DNA of 21,675 nucleotides, from NCBI GenBank assembly GCA_910580075.1, contig CAJTVR010000083.1, forward strand, positions 1 to 21,675, written 5' to 3'. The position numbers and the translations under genes were made by a program. The notes beneath the pieces are model-generated. The model was not told the origin of the DNA, did not search any database, and saw only the letters and a list, made by a program, of their open reading frames with translations. Of the stretch, positions 16,983-21,675 are shown one piece after another. How positions within the stretch are numbered: the stretch's first letter is position 1; every line of letters begins with the position of its first letter. Origin of the DNA: an uncultured Eubacterium sp. (GTDB lineage Bacteria > Bacillota > Clostridia > Lachnospirales > Lachnospiraceae).

Positions 16983-17291
16983 CTATGATGATCTGATTGA
17001 CGGAGAAGAAAAGAAAACGCCATAATCATACATTTTCATTGACAGATGCTGGCCTATATCTATCAGGTTATTGATAATAAGCTCCACATCCCTGTCCTCA
17101 TCAACGCCCAGACGTTCACAAATTCTGCGGCTGGCATAATAAACTTCCTTATATGCCTTGTCGCAGAATTTTCCTTCTTCATATTCATTTTCTACATACT
17201 GGCTTTCCTGAATGGGATAATGCTCTAAATCAAAAGCTCCAATCATTAGATAATAAATCTTTTCTTTAAATTTTTCAGTATCGTTACTCAT
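16983..17291 (-). CDS. Small conserved-looking cytoplasmic protein, function unknown
   Basis: 102 residues from ATG 17291, chosen because AGAGGA lies about 7 nt upstream and a -10/-35 pair sits just before it; a longer frame to 17318 would begin inside the leader. The sequence is acidic and mostly helical: MSNDTEKFKEKIYYLMIGAF, DKAYKEVYYASRRICERLGV, then DVELIINNLIDIGQHLSMKM. No signal peptide, membrane segment or metal motif. It resembles short hypothetical proteins found singly in clostridia; I do not recognise a named family. A possible remnant of another small frame on the plus strand (RKNLISTRLKELGYDDLIDG) runs against its 3' end near 16940-17025. Confidence 0.65.
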   Translation of the reverse strand: MSNDTEKFKEKIYYLMIGAFDLEHYPIQESQYVENEYEEGKFCDKAYKEVYYASRRICERLGVDEDRDVELIINNLIDIGQHLSMKMYDYGVFFSSPSIRSS

Positions 17292-17323
17292 GTCATTTCC
17301 TCTTTGTCTCATTTTCACAGCCG

Positions 17324-17352
17324 ATTATAGTCTATTCCCGATAGAAAATCAA
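17324..17352 (-). promoter_or_regulatory. Promoter of the 102-residue protein gene
   Basis: On the minus strand, -35 TTGATT and a perfect -10 TATAAT separated by 17 bp, 32 bp before ATG 17291. A diverged copy of the -10-to-leader segment lies at about 16840-16863, downstream of the gene. Confidence 0.7.
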
Positions 17353-17396
17353 TAGAGCCGGGGCAAAAAGTAATACCTCTTGTTACATGAATAATG

Positions 17397-17482
17397 CGGA
17401 CGCTGGGAAGAGACACTTTTTCCTTTTTCTGTTCGCAGGCGGAACAGAAAAAGGAAAAAGTGTCTCCGCCCCCGGCATTCGG
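17397..17482. repeat. Palindromic repeat element, copy B
   Basis: Arms share the perfect inverted core GAGACACTTTTTCCTTTTTC, extended by TGTT, around a 5-10 nt centre. Its left end (cggacgctggg) matches the reverse complement of the right end of copy A (7222-7339), and its right end (ccggcattcgg) matches the other end, so the two copies are in opposite orientation. Copy B lacks about 30 bp of the centre of copy A. It lies between the small-protein promoter and the glycan operon. Confidence 0.88.
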
Positions 17483-17602
17483 ATAACATATATGATTCCC
17501 GGCGTCCAGCCCGCAGAGGGCTATTTCAGGCAGAAGAAGAAGTACTAAAAGTGAAAGGAATGGGAAAGTGAAGAATGAATTATTCATGTTCTAAAACCGT
17601 AA

Positions 17603-17611
17603 GGGGGGGGG
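17603..17611 (+). repeat. Nine-G tract before the acyltransferase start
   Basis: AA followed by nine G, then AGATG. The tract doubles as the ribosome-binding site of the acyltransferase (ATG at 17614). Slippage would alter the Shine-Dalgarno spacing and length but not the reading frame. Confidence 0.8.
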
Positions 17612-17613
17612 AG

Positions 17614-18683
17614 ATGCAAGAGCTGAAATTTACGACTGGTTACGGCTTATAGCAACGGTCTATGTAGTCATAGGGCATAGCGCATATTTAACGATACAGA
17701 CGTCATATGGAGGTGTTGCATATGTACTGCCGGAACACGTGAGTACCGCATATGATGCAGGAATAGTATCCGGCTTCAGACATTTAGCAGCATGGGTATA
17801 TGGCTTTCACATGCCTTTGTTCTTTTGCTTATCAGGAGCCGTACTGGGTCTGAAACCAGTCGCTAAATACGACAGCTTCATAGCTGCCAAGGTGAAGCGT
17901 CTGCTGATTCCTTATTATCTGTATGGCTGGCTGTTTATGTTTCCGGTAAAATATGCCGGTAATTTTTATAACAGGCAATCGGCAGTTACTGCAGTGCGTG
18001 AGTTTTTATCCGGGCAGGACAGCGGACATTTATGGTTTCTGCCGGCATTATTCTGGTGCATGGTCTGTTTTGTATCGATACAGAAAATACTGTCTGAAAA
18101 AAGCGGCAGTATCTATATGCTGCTGTTTATTTCAGGAATAGTCCAGCTGATGTGCCCGTATCTGCCATTTGACGTTTTAGGATTAAAAAGAGGGCTGGGT
18201 TATCTGATCTGGTTTGCTCTTGGGTATGTATTTGAATACGAAAGAACAAACCGTGACGCCTGGAATATGAGACAGACTGTGCTGGCGTTTGTGATTCTGA
18301 CACTGATAGAAATCCTTCATGCAGGATATGGCATACTTGACAGTTTCTTTCTGGCTTTATGCGGCTCTTTTTATACGTATCTGGCAGCAGACATCTGCTC
18401 GCGTGTATTTAAAAATGCAGAAGCATCCCGGGTATGGAACATTGTGATAAGAAATTTGTTTTATGTCTATCTTTTTCATGATCCTTTGGAATACATAGTA
18501 CTCAGAATATTTTTTGAAAGAAATCTGCTGACATCTTCGCGGGGATGTTATTTATATATGTTTTGCAGAACTGTTTTTGTGTTCATAATAAGCATGTTAT
18601 TAGGAGAAGGTGTCAGATTTATAAAAAAACGTATATCTGTACTGCTTTTGGCTGAGAGGATCATAAGTGACAGGAAAGAATAA
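17614..18683 (+). CDS. Acyltransferase 3 family membrane protein, frameshifted at codon 5
   Basis: The intact part (GTG at 17739 gives 314 residues) is a multi-span acyltransferase-3 (OafA-like) protein: FHMPLFFCLSGAVLG, GHLWFLPALFWCMV, about ten hydrophobic segments. These enzymes O-acylate surface sugars or lipids. The conserved N-terminus with the active-site His, IYDWLRLIATVYVVIGHS, lies upstream in the same frame but has no start codon; the frame is open only from 17595. The ATG at 17614 reads MQELK, then goes out of frame and stops at TAG after MQELKFTTGYGL. Adding one A to the AAA run at 17626-17628 would give MQELKIYDWLRLIATVY, an ideal family N-terminus. So it is a one-base deletion, a slippage-controlled gene, or a sequencing error. 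First gene of a three-gene operon. Confidence 0.78.
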
Positions 18684-18692
18684 AAGCAGAGC

Positions 18693-18701
18693 GGGGGGGG
18701 G
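18693..18701 (+). repeat. Nine-G tract before the glycosyltransferase start
   Basis: GC followed by nine G, then TGAGAAGCATG. It lies 9-17 nt before the glycosyltransferase ATG at 18710 and overlaps its ribosome-binding region. It has the same length as the tract before the preceding gene. Confidence 0.8.
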
Positions 18702-18709
18702 TGAGAAGC

Positions 18710-19504
18710 ATGATTTATCAAAAACAGGAAGGTGTACCGTGTTTTGAATGTACAGAGTATGCACAAAAATCGAAGGACTATGTGCTTTTAATTCCTGTCT
18801 TAAATGAAGCAGACAGAATCAGGAAGGAGCTGAAAAGGGCTTTTATAAATAAGACTGCTGACTATGCAGATCTTGTGATATGTGACGGCGGCTCAGAAGA
18901 TGGGTGCACACAGGAGACTATGCTTCGCAGACTGAAAGTAAATACGCTGCTGGTAAAGCATGGTGCAGGAGGGCAGGGAGCACAGCTTAGAATGGGCATC
19001 TGGTGGGCGCTCCAAAGAGGTTATAAAGGAGTGATCACCATAGATGGAAATAATAAGGACAGCATCGAAGATGTTCCGCGCTTTATCGAAAAGCTGAAGG
19101 AAGGATACGGACTGGTACAGGGTTCCAGGTTTGTAAAGGGCGGGAGAGCGATAAATACCCCTTTTATACGCACAGTCTCGATCAGACTGATTCACGCGCC
19201 GGTGATATCGATGACGGCCGGTCAGAGATTTACAGATACGACCAATGCATACAAGGCATATTCTGCCGCATACCTAAAGGATGAGAGAGTAAAACCGCTC
19301 AGGGATGTATTTATGACATATGAACTGCTGGCATATTTATCTGTCAGAGCCGTTCAGCTGGGCTATCGGGCATGCGAGATTCCTGTGACACGGGCCTATC
19401 CCAAAACAGGAAAAGTTCCGACAAAGATTAGTTTTCTGAAAGGAAACAGCGGGCTGATCAGAATTCTGTTTAAAAATGTTTTGGGAGCTTACAATCCCAG
19501 ATAA
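18710..19504 (+). CDS. Family 2 glycosyltransferase (DPM/DPG synthase-like)
   Basis: 264 residues, a single GT-A domain. Seen: LLIPVLNEADRIRKEL at ~26, VICDGGSEDG, GGQGAQLRMGIWWALQRGYK, and the nucleotide-sugar/metal site TIDGNNKDSIEDVPRF at ~110, followed by LVQGSRFVKGGRAINTPF and ITRAYP-type C-terminal elements. This arrangement is close to polyprenyl-phosphate sugar synthases, but there are no C-terminal membrane segments. Donor and acceptor are unknown. ATG 18710 is preferred to the in-frame GTG at 18701, which lies inside the G tract. It starts 26 bp after the acyltransferase and is co-transcribed with it. The last codons (AYNPR, stop) are partly duplicated downstream. Confidence 0.85.
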   Translation: MIYQKQEGVPCFECTEYAQKSKDYVLLIPVLNEADRIRKELKRAFINKTADYADLVICDGGSEDGCTQETMLRRLKVNTLLVKHGAGGQGAQLRMGIWWALQRGYKGVITIDGNNKDSIEDVPRFIEKLKEGYGLVQGSRFVKGGRAINTPFIRTVSIRLIHAPVISMTAGQRFTDTTNAYKAYSAAYLKDERVKPLRDVFMTYELLAYLSVRAVQLGYRACEIPVTRAYPKTGKVPTKISFLKGNSGLIRILFKNVLGAYNPR

Positions 19505-19655
19505 GAAGGTGTTGTACACAGCCTGCAATCCCGGATTAGGAAGGCGTTATGGGCGGTGTGCACATAAAAAAGAGGCTGGTTCTAAGCACGTATCGGATAC
19601 TTCTGGAATCAGAGTCAGGGCAGTATGCACAAAAAAGGAGGCTGGTTTTATGCAC
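19490..19655. repeat. Two pairs of degenerate direct repeats between the glycosyltransferase and isomerase genes
   Basis: Pair 1: 19490-19516 and 19524-19550 (acaatcccagataagaaggt versus gcaatcccggattaggaagg); the first is the glycosyltransferase end. Pair 2: 19557-19589 and 19624-19655 (aagaggctggttctaagcac versus ggaggctggttttatgcac); the second holds the AGGAGG site and ATG of the next gene, while in the first the ATG is changed to AAG. So the end of one gene and the start of the next each have a decayed copy in the 145-bp spacer. Confidence 0.8.
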
Positions 19656-20438
19656 TTATGTGCTTCTAATATAGGCTGGAAAGCATCTGATGATGCAGCT
19701 GTTTTTGAACTGATGAAAAAATACAGCTATTCAGGACTGGAATTTGCGCCGTCCAGAGTTTTTGGCTTATCTGCGTATGACAGGCTGAAAGAAGTACAGA
19801 AATGGAGGGAATGGATAAACAAAGAGTATGGTTTTATACTGCCTTCCATGCAGTCTGTCTGGTTCGGCCGTAAGGAGAGGCTGTTTGGCACACGCTGGGA
19901 ACGTGCGGTGCTGTACCACTATACAAGGAAAGCAATTGATTTTGCGGCGTCAGCTGGATGCAGTAATATAGTATTCGGGTGTCCTGTAAACCGGAATATG
20001 CCGGAAGGGGCCGATCCAGACGAGGCTGTCTGTTTTTTCAGAGAATTGGGGGAATATGCCAGAACAAAAGGCACGGTTATCGGAATGGAAGCCAATCCGG
20101 TTATTTATTATACGAACTACATCACAGATACAGCCGCTGCACTCAGACTGGTCAGGAAAGTGGATTCAGAAGGATTCAGGCTGAATCTTGATACAGGAAC
20201 AATGATTCAGAACAAAGAATCTGCCAGCGTGCTGGAAGGCAGTGTGCATCTGGTCAGCCATGTACATATCAGTGAACCGGGACTGGAACCGGTGAAAGAA
20301 CGGGGGCTCCATAAGGAACTGATGCACCTGCTGGAAAAGGAAGGGTACGGGGGGTATATTTCTGTAGAACAAAAGGCAGCCGGGGAACTTCTGGAGATGG
20401 AGAAGATACTCGGTTATATCAGCAGTGTATTTTTATAG
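19650..20438 (+). CDS. TIM-barrel sugar-phosphate isomerase/epimerase-like protein
   Basis: 262 residues from ATG 19650, chosen because AGGAGG at 19636-19641 is 8 nt upstream and the family N-terminus MHLCASNIGWKASDDAAVFE begins there; the frame extends upstream only through repeat sequence. It matches the xylose-isomerase-like/AP-endonuclease-2 barrel: metal-binding positions Glu in GMEANP, Asp in LNLDTGTM, His in HVHISEP and Glu in ISVEQK are all present. Members isomerise or epimerise sugars or inositol derivatives; the substrate is unknown here. Last gene of the acyltransferase-glycosyltransferase operon, which suggests a precursor-supplying role in glycan synthesis (inference). Confidence 0.83.
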   Translation: MHLCASNIGWKASDDAAVFELMKKYSYSGLEFAPSRVFGLSAYDRLKEVQKWREWINKEYGFILPSMQSVWFGRKERLFGTRWERAVLYHYTRKAIDFAASAGCSNIVFGCPVNRNMPEGADPDEAVCFFRELGEYARTKGTVIGMEANPVIYYTNYITDTAAALRLVRKVDSEGFRLNLDTGTMIQNKESASVLEGSVHLVSHVHISEPGLEPVKERGLHKELMHLLEKEGYGGYISVEQKAAGELLEMEKILGYISSVFL

Positions 20439-20579
20439 ATTCTGCAGAACGGGCTGGGAGGAAGATGTCTTTGCTGTGCAAATGTGACAGAAGATATTAA
20501 GAGAGGGTAATACACTCTCTCTGCCTATTGATATAATTTGATTTGCGGTTTTATTGTGCTTGATAATTGGATGTAATTT
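20439..20579. other. Operon end without a clear gene
   Basis: GGGAGGAAG precedes an ATG at about 20465 that encodes only MSLLCKCDRRY before a stop. A short hairpin AGAGAG/CTCTCT (20500-20505 with 20515-20520) follows but has no T run. This may be the stump of a lost fourth operon gene. From here to the right edge the sequence becomes clearly AT-rich. Confidence 0.3.
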
Positions 20580-20851
20580 TTATTTTTTAAAAAAATCAGA
20601 ATGTGTGCCAGTTCTGTCTAAGTACAGGTCTTTTCCATAGACTTCATAAATAAGCAGCCAGTCTGGAGCTATATGGCATTCTCTGCGGCCCGTATATTTA
20701 CTCTTTAAATCATGGTCTTTGTTTTGGGGTGGTAATTGCTGCGGTATTGCTAAAAGCGAAACAACGTTTTTGAGCAGATGAATATCAAGCCCCTTTTTAC
20801 ACACTTTTTATAATCTTTTTTGAATTGTCCAGAGTAAATAACATTTAACAC
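20580..20851 (-). pseudogene. YafQ/RelE-superfamily mRNA interferase toxin, frameshifted
   Basis: GTG at 20851, 2 nt after the antitoxin stop and with GGAGG upstream, opens MLNVIYSGQFKKDYKKCVKR, the YafQ N-terminus. After a short C run (20790-20793 on the plus strand) the homologous sequence is in another frame: KKGLDIHLLKNVVSLLAI, then RRECHIAPDWLLIYEVY and RTGTHSDFF to 20580. One additional C in that run would give a continuous protein of about 90 residues, the family length. The catalytic His and Asp-Trp of ECHIAPDW and the C-terminal His of THSDFF are preserved, so loss is recent or is a sequencing error. YafQ-type toxins cut mRNA on the ribosome. As read, the toxin is inactive. Confidence 0.8.
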
Positions 20852-20853
20852 CT

Positions 20854-21069
20854 TTATTCCTCCAAACTAGCCCACAATTCATTAAGATTACTAAATTTTT
20901 GACAGGAACCTGTTCTTTTCATTTCATCCACTTCTGAAAATGCTTTGATAGTATCTTCATTAGGTTCTGCTTCTCCAACGGTTACACCTTGTAAATAAGC
21001 TATTACATAGTCTAATTTGTAATCTGGCACAGTATCTAATAACTGATGTGCTATTACTCGTTCACTCAT
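20854..21069 (-). CDS. Antitoxin of the YafQ-like pair
   Basis: 71 residues; GAGG about 8 nt before ATG 21069. The N-terminal part, MSERVIAHQLLDTVPDYKLD with YVIAYLQGV, is a short helical segment seen in small clostridial antitoxin-like proteins. The C-terminus PNEDTIKAFSEVDEMKRTGS, then KFSNLNELWASLEE, matches the toxin-wrapping tail of DinJ/RelB-type antitoxins. No ribbon-helix-helix domain is visible in this chain. It ends 2 nt before the toxin start, the usual antitoxin-first order, and would normally repress its own operon. It remains intact although the toxin is frameshifted. Confidence 0.72.
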   Translation of the reverse strand: MSERVIAHQLLDTVPDYKLDYVIAYLQGVTVGEAEPNEDTIKAFSEVDEMKRTGSCQKFSNLNELWASLEE

Positions 21070-21086
21070 TTTCCATTCCTCACTTT

Positions 21087-21338
21087 CTATAATTTGCGGT
21101 TACAGATTTTTTTTATTAGTTTCATCTGTGCACGATTGATAAAACTATTAACACCTTCTTTATGTGAACCGGCATGAGCTTTAGTCTTTGCTTTATAATC
21201 TTTAGGAATTGTTAGTTCAATGTGGCTATAATTATTTTTAACGTATTTGTGTATAGCTCTTTGCTGGGTTTTAATTATATTTACAGTTTCTGATATTAGG
21301 TAATAGACTCTTTTGCTTTGATCATAATAATATCTCAA
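21087..21338 (-). pseudogene. Ribbon-helix-helix antitoxin-like gene with disturbed ends
   Basis: The core KTQQRAIHKYVKNNYSHIEL-TIPKDYKAKTKAHA-GVNSFINRA is a CopG/Arc-like ribbon-helix-helix sequence typical of small clostridial antitoxins. The family usually begins just before KTQQ, but no ATG is there; the only open start is a TTG at 21338, 28 codons further up. At the C-terminus the read frame ends QMKLIKKICNRKL, whereas the next frame reads DETNKKNL then stops at 21100, which fits the usual INRAxDET tail. A one-base change just before GATGAAAC would explain it. It lies 17 bp upstream of the antitoxin and may once have been the DNA-binding part of the same operon. Confidence 0.55.
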
Positions 21339-21445
21339 TTATATACTAAAAATTTATTGACGTAAATATAAAAAAGCAATAATTATGTAAATATAAATAA
21401 TATGCATATGGATTTTTATTTGAATAGATTAATTTCAACTCAGAA

Positions 21446-21589
21446 ATGAAAAAAATAGTAAGGCCAGTTAAGAAAGGTGTTAACAAATGGATGTTCAACA
21501 AAATCCTCAAGAACAAAGTCAGCAGCATCATCAAAAGCAAATTTAAAAACGTATCAAATATTGATAACACAAGAGGGTATACGGAGTAA
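21446..21589 (+). CDS. Possible small Lys-rich cationic peptide
   Basis: 47 residues: MKKIVRPVKKGVNKWMFNKI then LKNKVSSIIKSKFKNV and a short polar tail. Eleven Lys and two Arg against two acidic residues give a strong positive charge, with hydrophobic residues spaced as in an amphipathic helix. No good ribosome-binding site or promoter was found upstream and AT-rich DNA makes Lys codons by chance, so this may be spurious. If real it could be a membrane-active or bacteriocin-like peptide (speculative). The complementary strand holds a hydrophobic frame (21346-21612) that is probably its shadow. Confidence 0.25.
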   Translation: MKKIVRPVKKGVNKWMFNKILKNKVSSIIKSKFKNVSNIDNTRGYTE

Positions 21590-21675
21590 TAAAAATATTT
21601 GTGAATATGCATGAAATGCTATAAATAAAAGGGTTATAGAAAGAAAAAGAATCACATTTTATTACAATATGTTAT

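Noticed and set aside
20500..20520. AGAGAG/CTCTCT hairpin as terminator of the glycan operon
   Set aside because: Weak stem without a T run on either strand.
21346..21612. 88-codon hydrophobic minus-strand frame
   Set aside because: AT-rich DNA gives Leu/Ile/Phe-rich translation by chance; no ribosome-binding site, and it opposes another small frame.

Overview
The window looks like a chromosomal segment of a gut Firmicute, most likely a Lachnospiraceae-type clostridium. That rests on a giant secreted M60-like protease with clostridial C-terminal Fn3 modules, Gram-positive ribosome-binding sites and promoters, a VanZ-like protein, a VanR/VanS-style two-component pair and RelB/YafQ-like toxin-antitoxin genes. 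I name no species. No rRNA, tRNA or CRISPR array was seen.

Layout. 1-330: remnant of an IS256-family transposase. 399-7070 (minus): one very large secreted modular protein with an M60/enhancin-type HEIGH zinc-protease core, discoidin-like, Fn3, dockerin-like and cohesin-like parts, read from a good promoter at 7105-7133. 7134-7448: a 118-bp palindromic repeat element and the promoter of a 2-keto-3-deoxygluconate kinase (7449-8534, plus). 8713-11309 (minus): a MATE efflux protein and a VanZ-family membrane protein, separated by a 630-bp leader/intergenic stretch that holds a promoter, a 32-bp-stem hairpin followed by T6, and a four-copy tandem repeat. 11464-13179 (plus): a B12-binding-domain radical SAM protein. 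13615-14808 (plus): three consecutive AT-rich genes, all broken, around a Panacea/SocA-type antitoxin domain. 15011-16752 (minus): response regulator and histidine kinase, overlapping by 4 nt. 16983-17291 (minus): small conserved-looking protein. 17614-20438 (plus): three-gene operon (acyltransferase 3, GT2 glycosyltransferase, TIM-barrel sugar isomerase/epimerase), probably for surface-glycan building or decoration. 20580-21338 (minus): AT-rich toxin-antitoxin group with a frameshifted YafQ-like toxin.

Two themes stand out. First, decay: an IS remnant, a wrecked Panacea locus, a frameshifted acyltransferase and frameshifted toxin-antitoxin genes. Several breaks are single bases in or next to short homopolymers, so sequencing error must be excluded. 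Second, small-scale repeat structure at gene edges: degenerate tandem copies of the last or first bases of genes flank the VanZ, MATE, glycosyltransferase and epimerase genes, two copies of one palindromic element lie in intergenic DNA, and two nine-G tracts sit just before two start codons of the glycan operon. These intergenic structures, and the MATE leader in particular, are the most likely places for something undescribed.
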